DNA of 64,000 nt from Thermopolyspora sp044507605 (GTDB lineage Bacteria; Actinomycetota; Actinomycetes; Streptosporangiales; Streptosporangiaceae), in NCBI GenBank assembly GCA_044507605.1, contig JBIQJI010000005.1, positions 1 to 64,000 on the forward strand, read 5' to 3'. Positions 48,944 through 57,697 of this stretch are shown one piece after another. How positions within the stretch are numbered: position 1 is the stretch's first letter; each line of letters begins with the position of its first letter. The notes beneath the pieces were generated by a model, which was given only the letters and a program-made list of their open reading frames with translations, had not been told where the DNA came from and made no database searches. Made by a program: the position numbers and the translations under genes.

Positions 48944-49978
48944 TCAGCCCTGCACGTCGAGGCACCTGGCCGGCGTGGCCGGCGCGGCCGGAACCGTCGC
49001 CGCGCCGGGCCGGCCGCCGGCGAGCGCGGTGAACCGCTCGGTGTCGATGTTGCCGCCCGAGGCGATGACGCCGATGCGGCGCGGCGGGTCGTCGACACGG
49101 CCGGCCATGAGGGCGGCCAGGGCGCTCGCGCCGCTCGGCTCCAGCACGACCTTCAGGCGTTCGAAGGCGAACCGCATGGCGCGCACGATCTCGTCGTCAC
49201 CGACGAGGGCGATGCCCTCGACGAGGCGGCGGTTGACGGCGAAGGTGATCTCGCCGGGGGCCGGCACGGCCTGGCCGTCGGCGATGGTGCGGGGGACGGG
49301 GATCGTGACGCGTTCGCCGCTCTCCAGGGAGCGCTTGGTGTCGTCGCCGCTTTCCGGCTCGACGCCGATGACCCGGATCGCGGGGTGGAGCGCCTTGGCG
49401 GCGATGGCGCTGCCCGCGAGGAGGCCGCCGCCCCCGACGGGCACGACGAGGGCGTCGAGCTCCCCGGTCTCGTCGAGGAGTTCGAGGGCGGCGGTGCCCT
49501 GCCCGGCGATGACGTGGGGGTGGTCGTAGGGCGGGATGAGGGCCAGGCCGCGATCGTCGGCGAGGGCCCGGCCGAGGGCGGTGCGGTCCTGGGTGTAGCG
49601 GTCGTAGGTGACGATCTCGGCGCCGTACCCCGCGGTGGCCTCCCGCTTGGAGCGGGGGGCGTCCTCGGGCATCAAGATGACCGCGCCGGTGCCCAGCTCG
49701 CGGGCCGCCAGCGCGGTCGCCTGGGCGTGGTTGCCGGAGGAGTAGGCGGCGACGCCCTTGGCCAGCCGGTCGGGGGAGAGCCGCGAGACGGCGTTGTAGG
49801 CGCCGCGGAACTTGAAGGCGCCGGCCCGCTGGAAGTTCTCGGCCTTGACGAACACCTCGGCGCCGACGAGCGCGTCGAGGGTGCGGGAGGTGAGCACGGG
49901 CGTGCGGCGGGCGACGCCGTCGAGGCGTGCGGCGGCATCGCGGACGTCGTCGAACGTTACGGGCAAAGCGGCGGCCAT
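48944..49978 (-). CDS. PLP-dependent threonine/serine dehydratase
   Basis: 344 aa from ATG 49978 (MAAALPVTFDDVRDAA). Fold-type II PLP enzyme: Schiff-base Lys56 in GAFKFRGAYNA, SSGNHAQATA substrate loop, and the glycine loop PVGGGGL holding the phosphate. No C-terminal ACT domain, as in catabolic threonine dehydratases and serine racemases. Converts threonine or serine (or 3-hydroxyaspartate) to the oxo acid plus ammonia. Single gene. Confidence 0.88.
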   Translation of the reverse strand: MAAALPVTFDDVRDAAARLDGVARRTPVLTSRTLDALVGAEVFVKAENFQRAGAFKFRGAYNAVSRLSPDRLAKGVAAYSSGNHAQATALAARELGTGAVILMPEDAPRSKREATAGYGAEIVTYDRYTQDRTALGRALADDRGLALIPPYDHPHVIAGQGTAALELLDETGELDALVVPVGGGGLLAGSAIAAKALHPAIRVIGVEPESGDDTKRSLESGERVTIPVPRTIADGQAVPAPGEITFAVNRRLVEGIALVGDDEIVRAMRFAFERLKVVLEPSGASALAALMAGRVDDPPRRIGVIASGGNIDTERFTALAGGRPGAATVPAAPATPARCLDVQG

Positions 49979-50220
49979 GCGTGTCCTCGCGGTCCTGAAG
50001 TGCGGCTGGGGCCGGGCCGTCCCCGCCCCGGCACTCGTCAAACTACGGCATCTCCCGCTCCCCACGGGAGATCCACCGGCGGCCCTCGCACGCCCGCGCC
50101 GCCGCCGGTCTTCCCCCTCCGGCGGCGGGTGCGGAGGCGGTGTGATCGGGCCGCGGCCGCGCCTGCATACTTCTGGTCATGTCCGGTCGTGCCGACCGGC
50201 ACATGTGAGAAAGGCAGAAC
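49979..50220. other. Divergent gap, dehydratase and SDR units
   Basis: 242 bp. No gene seen. It ends with GAGAAAGGCAG, the ribosome-binding site of the 33-codon frame at 50221. Confidence 0.4.
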
Positions 50221-50322
50221 ATGCGACACATCGCACCACTCATCCGGGACCGGCGGAGGGCACCGGCCGGGCCGTCGCCCGACGCGCGGCTCGCGCCGCC
50301 GAGCGGCCGGGGGGTGCAGTGA
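50221..50322 (+). pseudogene. 33-aa frame, possible stub of a deleted binding-protein gene
   Basis: A short frame, MRHIAPLIRDRRRAPAG and on, with GAAAGG upstream and its TGA overlapping the SDR ATG (TGATG). Its ribosome-binding site and first codons (AGAAAGGCAGAAC-ATG-CGA-CAC-ATC) closely match those of the fusion remnant at 46411 (AGAAAGGCAACACT-ATG-AGG-CAC-ATC). It may be what remains of a related lipoprotein gene, or a small leader coupled to the SDR. Weak evidence. Confidence 0.35.
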
Positions 50323-51095
50323 TGGACCTGGGTCTCCGGGGACGCACCGCCCTGGTCGCGGGCGCGACGTCCGGCCTCGGGCTCGCCATCGCGCAGGCGC
50401 TCGGCCGGGAGCAGGCGAACGTCGCCCTGTGCGGGCGACGCGTCGCGATCGCGGAGGAGCGGGCGGCCGAACTGCCCTCCGCCATCGGCGTGGCGCTCGA
50501 CCTGACCGATCCGATCAGCGTGGCCGACGCCGTGGAGCGCACGCGCGCGGAGTTCGGCCCCATCGACGTGCTGGTGCTGAACGGCGGAGGCCCCCCGCCG
50601 GGCCCCGCCGCCGACCTGACCGTGGCGGACGTGGCCGAGTCGATGCGCACCCTGCTGCTGGCACAGATCGAGCTGGTGTCGATGACGCTGCCGGCCATGC
50701 GCGAACGGGGCTGGGGCCGCATCGTGGCGGTCGGGTCGAGCAGCGTCCAGCAGCCCATCCCGCACCTGGCCCGGTCCAACGTGGGCAGGGCGTCGCTCGC
50801 GGCGTACCTCAAGACGCTCGCCAACGAGGTGGCCCGCGACGGCGTCACCGTCAACATGGTGCTGCCCGGGCGCATCATGACCGACCGCCTCACCGCGCTG
50901 GACACCGCCCAGGCCGAGCGGCTCGGCGTCGACCCCGAGGAGGTGCGCCGCCGGCAAGAGGCGGCGATCCCCGCCGGCCGGTACGGCACCCCCGAGGAGT
51001 TCGCGAGCATGGCGGCGTTCCTGTGCGGCGAGCGCGCCTCGTACGTGACGGGCGCACAGATCCGGGTCGACGGCGGGCTGGTCGCCGGCTTCTGA
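50322..51095 (+). CDS. Atypical SDR-family protein without the catalytic Tyr
   Basis: 257 aa from ATG 50322. Cofactor motif AGATSGLG, and LNGGGPPPG where NNAG is usual. In place of YxxxK it has SNVGRASLAAYLKTLA: Asn stands at the Tyr position and Arg at the Lys position. Otherwise SDR-like to the C-terminal TGAQIRVDGG. A 3-oxoacyl-ACP-reductase-like subgroup with an imperfect tetrad is known. Activity is uncertain; a non-reductase role is possible. Confidence 0.8.
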   Translation: MDLGLRGRTALVAGATSGLGLAIAQALGREQANVALCGRRVAIAEERAAELPSAIGVALDLTDPISVADAVERTRAEFGPIDVLVLNGGGPPPGPAADLTVADVAESMRTLLLAQIELVSMTLPAMRERGWGRIVAVGSSSVQQPIPHLARSNVGRASLAAYLKTLANEVARDGVTVNMVLPGRIMTDRLTALDTAQAERLGVDPEEVRRRQEAAIPAGRYGTPEEFASMAAFLCGERASYVTGAQIRVDGGLVAGF

Positions 51096-51109
51096 CCGGC
51101 CGCCGGGCC

Positions 51110-51823
51110 TCAGCGGCGGTGCAGCACCCGCAGCGGGCCGCCCGCGGTGAAGCCCTGACGGATCGCCGGCGGCAGATCCTCGTCGTGCTCGTACCCTTCC
51201 AGCGGGACGCCCGGGAACAGCCGGGCCGCGGCCGCCACCACGCCCGCCCAGGCGGTGTCGAGGTCGCATCCGGAGGCGAAGACGTTGGACACCCCGGCGA
51301 CCCCGGCGGCGAGGTTCAGGACCGCGCCGCACACGATCTCGGGCCCGGCGCCGATACCGCCGCGCAGGATCCGGACCGAGTCGTCGGCGAGCAGCGCGGC
51401 GGGGAACAGGCCGTGGTCGTGCCCGCCGTGCAGGCTCGTCTCCCAGGCGCGCAGCCCGGCCGCGTCGGTGACGACGTCCCACGTCACCGGCTCACCGGCC
51501 GGCCCACGGGGCCGGGCCGGTGGGCGGCCCGGCGGCCGATGGATCCAGCGCGCCTCGAACAGCACCTCGAAACCCGGCAGGTCCAGCCGGGCGAAGCTGT
51601 CTTTGACCGCCGCGCCCGGCCCGTCATCGATTCCGCCGAGAACGTCGCGGGCGGTCGCGTCGGGCGTCAGCGTGACGGCGTCCGGATAGAACATCGGCGC
51701 GCGGCGCGGAGTGGTCCAGGCCCGCGCGGTGAAGGTGCCCGGCCGGCCGTGGGCCCGGCACATGGCCGCGCACCACTCGGCGTTATTGCGCACCGCGTTC
51801 AGCTCGGCCGTCGCCTCCCGCAT
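51110..51823 (-). CDS. Hypothetical protein, GNAT-like C-terminus
   Basis: 237 aa from ATG 51823 with GGAGG five bases before; a GTG at 51841 is less well placed. The N-terminal half (LNAVRNNAEWCAAMCRAHGR) is not recognised. The C-terminal half (VCGAVLNLAAGVAGVSNVFA, then AAARLFPGVPLEGYE and GFTAGGPLRVLHRR) reads like the acetyl-CoA-binding half of a GNAT acyltransferase with a final beta-strand. Convergent with the SDR gene (14-bp gap). Function unknown. Confidence 0.6.
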   Translation of the reverse strand: MREATAELNAVRNNAEWCAAMCRAHGRPGTFTARAWTTPRRAPMFYPDAVTLTPDATARDVLGGIDDGPGAAVKDSFARLDLPGFEVLFEARWIHRPPGRPPARPRGPAGEPVTWDVVTDAAGLRAWETSLHGGHDHGLFPAALLADDSVRILRGGIGAGPEIVCGAVLNLAAGVAGVSNVFASGCDLDTAWAGVVAAAARLFPGVPLEGYEHDEDLPPAIRQGFTAGGPLRVLHRR

Positions 51824-51877
51824 CGCCACCTCCCCGGGCACCTTACCGCAGGCCCGCCGAAGCCGCGGCCGAGGCCG

Positions 51878-51907
51878 TTGACAATACGTTAGGTTAACCG
51901 GTAATTT
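51878..51907 (+). promoter_or_regulatory. Promoter of the luciferase-like monooxygenase gene
   Basis: Consensus TTGACA (51878-51883), 18 nt, TAATTT (51902-51907), with palindrome GGTTAACC (51892-51899) in the spacer. The strongest AT-rich promoter seen in this part of the window; UTR about 120 nt. Confidence 0.6.
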
Positions 51908-52033
51908 TTCGGCCGGTCAGGGGTTTTGCATGAAATTCTGATAACCAATTGCCGCCGCCTCGGTGGCATTTTACAGACACGTGCTCCAGGTCGGCAGGGA
52001 ACGGCGAGCGCGGTCTTCGGAGGTGACGCCTGC

Positions 52034-53080
52034 ATGCAGCTGAGCCTGCTCTCCTTTGCAAATAGATCCGCCGATAACTCACCCGAGGAATACGATCTGC
52101 TGATCCGGGCGGCACGTTTCGCCGACGAGCACGACTTCACCGCCGTGTGGGTGCCCGAGCGGCATTTCCACCCCTTCGGCGGCGGGCACCCCAACCCCGC
52201 CCTGACGGCGGCGGCGCTCGCCGCCGTGACCCGCCGCATCCGCCTGCGGGCGGGCAGCGTCGTGCTGCCCCTGCACGATCCGCTGCGCGTGGCCGAAGAC
52301 TGGGCCTTCGTCGACAACCTGTCCGGCGGCCGGGTCGACATCGCCCTCGCGACCGGCTGGAACGTGAACGATTTCGTGCTGCAGCCCGACCGGTACGCCA
52401 CCCGGCGCCGCTTCACACTGGACACGATCGCCACGCTCCGCGAGCTGTGGGCGGGAAAACCGGTGAGCCGGGTCAACGGCGCGGGCGAGGAGGTGTCGGT
52501 GCGCACGTATCCCCGGCCGGTGCAGGACGGCATCGATTTCTGGTTCACCTGCGCGTCGAGCCGGAAATCGTTCGCCGATGCCGGGGCGCAGGGCCTGAAC
52601 GTGCTCACCGCGCTGCTCTTCCAGAGCGTTGACAGCATCGCCGACAATATCCGCCTCTACCGGCAGACGGCGGAGCGGCACGGCCACGATCCGGACCGCT
52701 TGCGGGTGACGCTCATGGTGCACACGCACGTCGGGCAGACCGACGACGAGGTGCGCGAACGGGTCCGGCCCGCGTTCCTGGAGTATTTGCGCTCCTCCGT
52801 CGACCTGTGGAAGGGGAACTGGCCCCAGTTCGACCGGCTGGACCGCGAGGCCGACCGGGAACGCCTCATCTCGTACGCCTTCGAACGGTATTTCCAGACC
52901 GCGGCGCTGTTCGGCTCGGTCGACAAGTGCCTGGCCCTGGCCCGCCGCTTCGAGGCGGCCGGGGTGGACGAGATCGCCGCCCTGATCGACTTCGGGGTGG
53001 CCCCCGAAGCGATCATGGACTCCCTGCCCTGGCTGGACCGGCTCCGCCTGGCGATGAACACGCCCGCCGCCCCCGCCTGA
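52034..53080 (+). CDS. Luciferase-like monooxygenase, MupA/secondary-metabolite type
   Basis: 348 aa from ATG 52034 (GGAGGTG at 52019-52025). TIM-barrel flavin monooxygenase: FTAVWVPERHFHPFGGGHPN, RIRLRAGSVVLPLHDPLRVA, SGGRVDIALATGWN, TCASSRKSFADAGA. This pattern matches the group usually found inside NRPS/PKS clusters or as MupA. Here it stands alone, with a strong promoter and a 13-bp-stem terminator. Uses FMNH2 and O2 to oxygenate a substrate I cannot name. Confidence 0.85.
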   Translation: MQLSLLSFANRSADNSPEEYDLLIRAARFADEHDFTAVWVPERHFHPFGGGHPNPALTAAALAAVTRRIRLRAGSVVLPLHDPLRVAEDWAFVDNLSGGRVDIALATGWNVNDFVLQPDRYATRRRFTLDTIATLRELWAGKPVSRVNGAGEEVSVRTYPRPVQDGIDFWFTCASSRKSFADAGAQGLNVLTALLFQSVDSIADNIRLYRQTAERHGHDPDRLRVTLMVHTHVGQTDDEVRERVRPAFLEYLRSSVDLWKGNWPQFDRLDREADRERLISYAFERYFQTAALFGSVDKCLALARRFEAAGVDEIAALIDFGVAPEAIMDSLPWLDRLRLAMNTPAAPA

Positions 53081-53139
53081 GCGTCGGCGGTGCGAACCCA
53101 CGGGGCCGTCGCCCCGGGGGAGGCATCACGACCTGGTGC

Positions 53140-53178
53140 GCCCGGCCGCCCGAGATCATCGCTCCCGGGCGGCCGGGC
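53140..53178 (+). terminator. Terminator, 13-bp perfect stem
   Basis: 53140-53152 pairs with 53166-53178 (GCCCGGCCGCCCG and its complement), loop 13 nt, 60 bp after the monooxygenase stop. Confidence 0.75.
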
Positions 53179-53299
53179 GTGCCTGCCGGACGGTCACGCC
53201 TCCCTTCGACTACTCTGCGTCACAGATCGTTCGCTCTGAGGTAGCGGTCGTGTCTCGGCCGGCTCGGCCACGCGGCCGCCGATCGAGACAAGGAGTCCG

Positions 53300-54883
53300 A
53301 TGAAGCGTCCCGCAGGCAGGCGCACGCCGGCGCGGGTGGCCACCGCCGCCGCCGTGATCCTCATCGCCGGTGGCCAGGCCGCCGCTCCCGCCGCCGCGCT
53401 CACCGCGCCCACGCCCGAGGCCGGCACACGGGCGCGGGTCGAGGCCTACCTGAACCAGGTGCGCGACGATCCCGGCCGGCTGTCGGAGTTCCTGACCGAG
53501 CTGCCCAAAGGCGGCGACCTGCACACCCACCTGTCGGGGGCCGTCTCCACGGCCGACCTGCTGAAGCTGGCGATCGCCGACGGGCTGTGCCTGAACGACC
53601 AGTACGTGGCCGCGGCCCCGCCGTGCGGCCCCGGGCAGCGGCCCGCCACGGACGCCCGCACCGATCCCGCCTTCCGCGACCGCATCATCCGGGCCTGGTC
53701 CATGAAGGGCTTCGCCGAGGACGGCCAGTCGGGCCACGACCATTTCTTCGCGACCTTCGGCAAGTTCGGCCCGGCCTCGTGGCACACGCCGGAGATGCTG
53801 GCGGCCATCGCGTCGCAGGCGGCGGCCGAGCACATCTTCTACCTGGAGCCGCTGATCAGCCACCAGGGCGACGCGATCCGCGCGCTGGCCGCGCAACTGA
53901 CCTGGACCGACGACCTGGCCGAGATGCGGGCCCGCGTCACGGGGCGGCCGGAGTTCGAGCGCATCGTGGCCGCCGCCGGCGCCGAGTCCGACGCCGACCT
54001 GGCGCGCATGCGCGAACTGCTGCGCTGCGGCACCCCGGCCGCCGACCCCGGCTGCCGGGTGACCATCCGGATCGACCACCAGGTGGGCCGCATCGGCGAT
54101 CCCGCACTCGTGTTCACGAACCTGCTGGTCGGGTTCGCCCTCGCCGAGCGCGACCGCGACGTGGTGGGCGTCAACCTGGTGCAACCCGAGGACGACCCGA
54201 AGGCGATCAGCGAGTACTCCCGCCAGATGCGCATGATCGGTTATCTGCGCCGCGTCTACCGGGCCGCCCACGTCACCCTGCACGCGGGCGAGCTCACCTC
54301 GCGGTGGGCCGACCGGGACGCCCTGCGGTCGCACATCCGCCAGGCGGTGCTGGTCGCCGGCGCCGAGCGCATCGGGCACGGAGTCGACATCGCCGGCGAG
54401 GACCTCTCCGGTGACACCCTGCGCACCATGGCCCGGCGGCATGTCCTGGTCGAGATCAACCTCACCAGCAACTGCCAGATCCTGCGCGTCTGCGGGGCCG
54501 CCCACCCGTTCCCGCGCTATGTCCGCGCCGGCGTGCCCGTCACCCTGTCCACCGACGACCAGGGCGTCGAGCACACCGACCTCACCCACGAGTACATCCG
54601 CGCCGTGCGCACCTTCCACCTGTCGTACGCCGCGCTGAAGACCCTGGCGCGCGCGTCCCTGGAGCACGCCTTCGTGCAGGGGGCCGACCTGTGGCGGGCC
54701 CCTGATGACCACCACCCGGTCGCCGCCTGCGCGACCGGCCCGCTCGGCGCCGCCCACCCCGCGCCCGCGTGCGCGGCGTTCCTGCGCACCAGCCCCAAGG
54801 CCGCGCTGCAGTGGCGGCAGGAGGCCGCCTTCCGCGCGTTCGAGCGCCGCTTCGGCAGGACCGGCGGCGTCGCGGCCCGCTGA
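53300..54883 (+). CDS. Secreted adenosine deaminase-like protein
   Basis: 527 aa with a signal peptide (RVATAAAVILIAGGQAAAPA). Zn site GDLHTHLSGA (His75, His77), LHAGEL (His328), GHGVDI (His360) and STDDQG (Asp419, Asp420): a complete adenosine/AMP-deaminase set. Longer than cytosolic adenosine deaminase (about 340), like secreted ADGF/Streptomyces extracellular enzymes. Deaminates extracellular adenosine, for nucleoside scavenging or signalling. AAGGAG precedes the ATG. Hairpin after the stop. Confidence 0.9.
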   Translation: MKRPAGRRTPARVATAAAVILIAGGQAAAPAAALTAPTPEAGTRARVEAYLNQVRDDPGRLSEFLTELPKGGDLHTHLSGAVSTADLLKLAIADGLCLNDQYVAAAPPCGPGQRPATDARTDPAFRDRIIRAWSMKGFAEDGQSGHDHFFATFGKFGPASWHTPEMLAAIASQAAAEHIFYLEPLISHQGDAIRALAAQLTWTDDLAEMRARVTGRPEFERIVAAAGAESDADLARMRELLRCGTPAADPGCRVTIRIDHQVGRIGDPALVFTNLLVGFALAERDRDVVGVNLVQPEDDPKAISEYSRQMRMIGYLRRVYRAAHVTLHAGELTSRWADRDALRSHIRQAVLVAGAERIGHGVDIAGEDLSGDTLRTMARRHVLVEINLTSNCQILRVCGAAHPFPRYVRAGVPVTLSTDDQGVEHTDLTHEYIRAVRTFHLSYAALKTLARASLEHAFVQGADLWRAPDDHHPVAACATGPLGAAHPAPACAAFLRTSPKAALQWRQEAAFRAFERRFGRTGGVAAR

Positions 54884-54888
54884 TCTCG

Positions 54889-54926
54889 CGGGCCGGCGTC
54901 GTCACCTCGGCGGCGACGCCGGCCCG
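54889..54926. terminator. Bidirectional terminator, 13-bp stem
   Basis: 54889-54901 pairs perfectly with 54914-54926 (CGGGCCGGCGTCG and complement), loop 12 nt, between the convergent deaminase and aldehyde dehydrogenase genes. Confidence 0.75.
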
Positions 54927-54972
54927 GCGGCCCGGTCCGCTCGCCGCGCCGTGCGGGCGAGAGGCGGGGGCG

Positions 54973-56406
54973 TTACGGGTGCGCGGTCAGCGCGATGTAC
55001 TTCTCCTCGAGGAACTCGAGGATGCCGTCCGAGGCGCCCTCCCGGCCGAGGCCGCTCTGCTTCACGCCGCCGAAGGGCGCCGCGGGGTCGCTCACGACGC
55101 CCCGGTTGACCGCGACCATGCCGGCCTCCAGGCGGCGGGCGACGCTCATGGCCTCGCGTTCCTCGCCGAACACGTAGGCCATCAGGCCGTAGATGGTGTC
55201 GTTCGCCATGCGCACCGCCTCGTCGACGTCGTCGTACTCGATGACGGTCACGACCGGGCCGAAGATCTCGGTCGTGGTGATGCGCGACCCGTGCCGCACG
55301 CCGGTCAGCAGCGTGGCGTCGTAGAACGCGCCGCGCTCGGAGGAGCCGCCGCCGTGCACCAGCGTCGCCCCCTCGGCGACGGCGGCGTCGACGAGGGCGG
55401 CGACCTTGTCGCGTTCGGCGACCGAGACGAGCGCGCCGACCTGCTGCGAGCGGTCGAGGCCGGGGCCGACGGAGAGCTTGGCCAGCTCGGCGGTCATCCG
55501 CTCGACGAACTCGTCGTGGCGGGAGGAGTGGACGTAGACGCGGTTGGCGGCGGTGCACGCGGCGCCGCCGTTGCGCATCTTCGCGACCATCGTCCCCTCG
55601 ATGGTGACGTCCATGTCGGCGCTGGGCAGCACGATGAGCGGCGCGTTCCCGCCGAGCTCCATGGAGGCGCTCACCACGGTGTCGGCGCAGGCGTGGAGCA
55701 GGGTGCGCCCGACCTCGGTCGACCCGGTGAACGACAGCTTGCGCACCTCCGGCCGGTCGAGCATCTTGGCCACGAGCGGCCCGGTCGGCACCGGCGTCAC
55801 CAGGTTCACGACACCGCTGGGGACCCCGACGCGTCGCAGCACCTCGACCATGTACGCCGCCGTCAGCGGCGTCTCCCGCGCCGGCTTGAGGATCGTCGTG
55901 CAGCCGGCGGCCAGGGCGGGGGCGAGCTTGCGCGTCGCCATGGCGGCCGGGAAGTTCCAGGGGGTGATCAGCAGGGAGACGCCGATGGGCTGCCGGTCGA
56001 CGACGATGCGCTTGTCGCCCGCCGGCGACAGCCGGTAGTCGCCGGGGATCCGCACGGCCTCCTCGGCGAACCAGCGGAAGAACTCCTTCGCGTAGTTCGC
56101 CTCGCCGATCGCGTCGGCCCACGACTTGCCGTTCTCGCGCACGATGATCTCGGCGAACCGCTCGACCTCGTCGGTGAGCACCTCGTACGCCGAGCGCAGC
56201 AGCTCGCCGCGCTCCCGTGGCGGGGTGGCCGCCCAGCTCTCCTGCGCGTTCGCGGCCGCGTCGACGGCGGCCATGCAGTCGTCCTCGGTGGCGACGGCGA
56301 ACGTGGCGAGCACGCTCAGGTCGGCGGGGTCGATCACGTCGAACCGCTCGCCGCCCCCGCCCGGGCGCCAGACGCCGTCGATGAAGAGGTCGGCGAGATA
56401 GGTCAT
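54973..56406 (-). CDS. NAD(P)-dependent aldehyde dehydrogenase, succinate-semialdehyde type
   Basis: 477 aa from ATG 56406, overlapping the alcohol dehydrogenase stop in TGATG. Intact: LLITPWNFP, LKPARETPLTA, SFTGSTEVGR, SMELGGNAPLIV (Glu250), GGAACTAANR (catalytic Cys284). Sequence style is that of GabD/succinate-semialdehyde dehydrogenases. Last gene of the reverse operon with an iron alcohol dehydrogenase, cyclase and IclR. Likely oxidises the semialdehyde made by the alcohol dehydrogenase, as BlcA does in Agrobacterium. Confidence 0.9.
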   Translation of the reverse strand: MTYLADLFIDGVWRPGGGGERFDVIDPADLSVLATFAVATEDDCMAAVDAAANAQESWAATPPRERGELLRSAYEVLTDEVERFAEIIVRENGKSWADAIGEANYAKEFFRWFAEEAVRIPGDYRLSPAGDKRIVVDRQPIGVSLLITPWNFPAAMATRKLAPALAAGCTTILKPARETPLTAAYMVEVLRRVGVPSGVVNLVTPVPTGPLVAKMLDRPEVRKLSFTGSTEVGRTLLHACADTVVSASMELGGNAPLIVLPSADMDVTIEGTMVAKMRNGGAACTAANRVYVHSSRHDEFVERMTAELAKLSVGPGLDRSQQVGALVSVAERDKVAALVDAAVAEGATLVHGGGSSERGAFYDATLLTGVRHGSRITTTEIFGPVVTVIEYDDVDEAVRMANDTIYGLMAYVFGEEREAMSVARRLEAGMVAVNRGVVSDPAAPFGGVKQSGLGREGASDGILEFLEEKYIALTAHP

Positions 56407-57635
56407 CAGTCGGATCCTTCCGTGAGTTTTCCGGTGTAGGCGTGTTCGAGGATGTCGAGCAGCGTGGCGGTCGGCGCCGGGATCGGCGCGATCGAGACCA
56501 GCCGCTCGGCCTGCGCCGCGAGCTCGGCGAGCCGCGGCAGCTGCGGCCGCGTGATCCCGATCTCCCGCAGCGACGCCGGCACGCCGATCGCGCGGTTGAG
56601 CGCGGCGACGGACGAGATGGCGTCGCGGGCCCGCGCCCCGGCGGTGGCCGCCGTGGACCCCAGCGCGACGCCGACCTCGGCGATCCGCTCGGCGGCATGG
56701 GGGTCGGCGAGGCACGCCTCCATCACGTACGGGAGCAGCAGCCCGGTGCCGAGCCCGTGCGGCGTCTTGGTGGCCGCGCCGATGGGGTACTGCAGGGCGT
56801 GCGAGAGGTGCGTGCCGGTGGCGCCGAACGCCACCCCGGCGAGCAGGCTGCCGTAGGCGACGTTCTCCCTCGCCTGGCGGTCGCCGGGATCGTCGACCGC
56901 CACCCGCAGCGAGGCGCCGAGATGCTCCGCGGCGCGCAGCGCGATGGCGTCGGTGAACGCGTTCCGGCCGGTGAAGACGGGCAGCGGGGCGTCCCACGGC
57001 GGGGCGAGCCGGGCCGCGGTGTACGACTCGACCGCGTGCACGAGGGCGTCGATGCCGGCGAACGCGGTGACCCCGCGCGGCGCGCCGAGGGTGAGCTCCG
57101 GATCGACGATCGCGGCGGTGGGCACCAGGTACGGGCTGGAGATCCCCACCTTCATCTCGCGGTCCGGGTCGGTTACCACGGCGACCGGAGTCACCTCCGA
57201 CCCGGTGCCGGCGGTCGTGGGCATGGCGACCAGGGGCAGCGACGGCCCCGGCACCGAATTCTCCCCGTAGTAGCGGCTCAGCGGGCCGCCGTGCGTGACG
57301 AGCAGCCCGACCGCCTTCCCGGCGTCCAGCGCGCTGCCGCCGCCCACGGCGAGAATGACATCGGGCCCGTAATCCCGGGCGAACTCGGCCGCGTCGTCCA
57401 GCGACGCGATCGGCAGCTCCGGCCTGATGTCGGAGTGCACGGCCACGTCGAGGCCGTCGGCCCGCAGCCGCGCGGTGATCTCGCTGAACAGGGGCGTGCC
57501 GATCAGGAACGGGTCGGCGATCGCGAGCACCCGGGTGCCGCTGAGGCGCAGCACCTCGCTCAGCTGCGCCCGCGACCCGTAGCCGAAGTGAACGCGCGGG
57601 GGAAGCCGGAGGGTTCCGGCGGTGACGTACTTCAT
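56406..57635 (-). CDS. Iron-containing alcohol dehydrogenase
   Basis: 409 aa group III alcohol dehydrogenase: GGGSALDAGKAVG nucleotide-binding loop, PTTAGTGSEVTP, and metal ligands in DALVHAVESY and HGLGTGLLLPY. GGAGG precedes the ATG. Coupled to the semialdehyde dehydrogenase gene. Family members include 4-hydroxybutyrate dehydrogenase, maleylacetate reductase and propanediol oxidoreductase; context favours hydroxybutyrate-type oxidation, as for BlcB. Confidence 0.88.
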   Translation of the reverse strand: MKYVTAGTLRLPPRVHFGYGSRAQLSEVLRLSGTRVLAIADPFLIGTPLFSEITARLRADGLDVAVHSDIRPELPIASLDDAAEFARDYGPDVILAVGGGSALDAGKAVGLLVTHGGPLSRYYGENSVPGPSLPLVAMPTTAGTGSEVTPVAVVTDPDREMKVGISSPYLVPTAAIVDPELTLGAPRGVTAFAGIDALVHAVESYTAARLAPPWDAPLPVFTGRNAFTDAIALRAAEHLGASLRVAVDDPGDRQARENVAYGSLLAGVAFGATGTHLSHALQYPIGAATKTPHGLGTGLLLPYVMEACLADPHAAERIAEVGVALGSTAATAGARARDAISSVAALNRAIGVPASLREIGITRPQLPRLAELAAQAERLVSIAPIPAPTATLLDILEHAYTGKLTEGSD

Positions 57636-57697
57636 GGTCCTCCTGCTGGTGCGGTGGCGGCGCCGCGGCGTGCGCGGCGACCGCCGTTGATCGGCCG

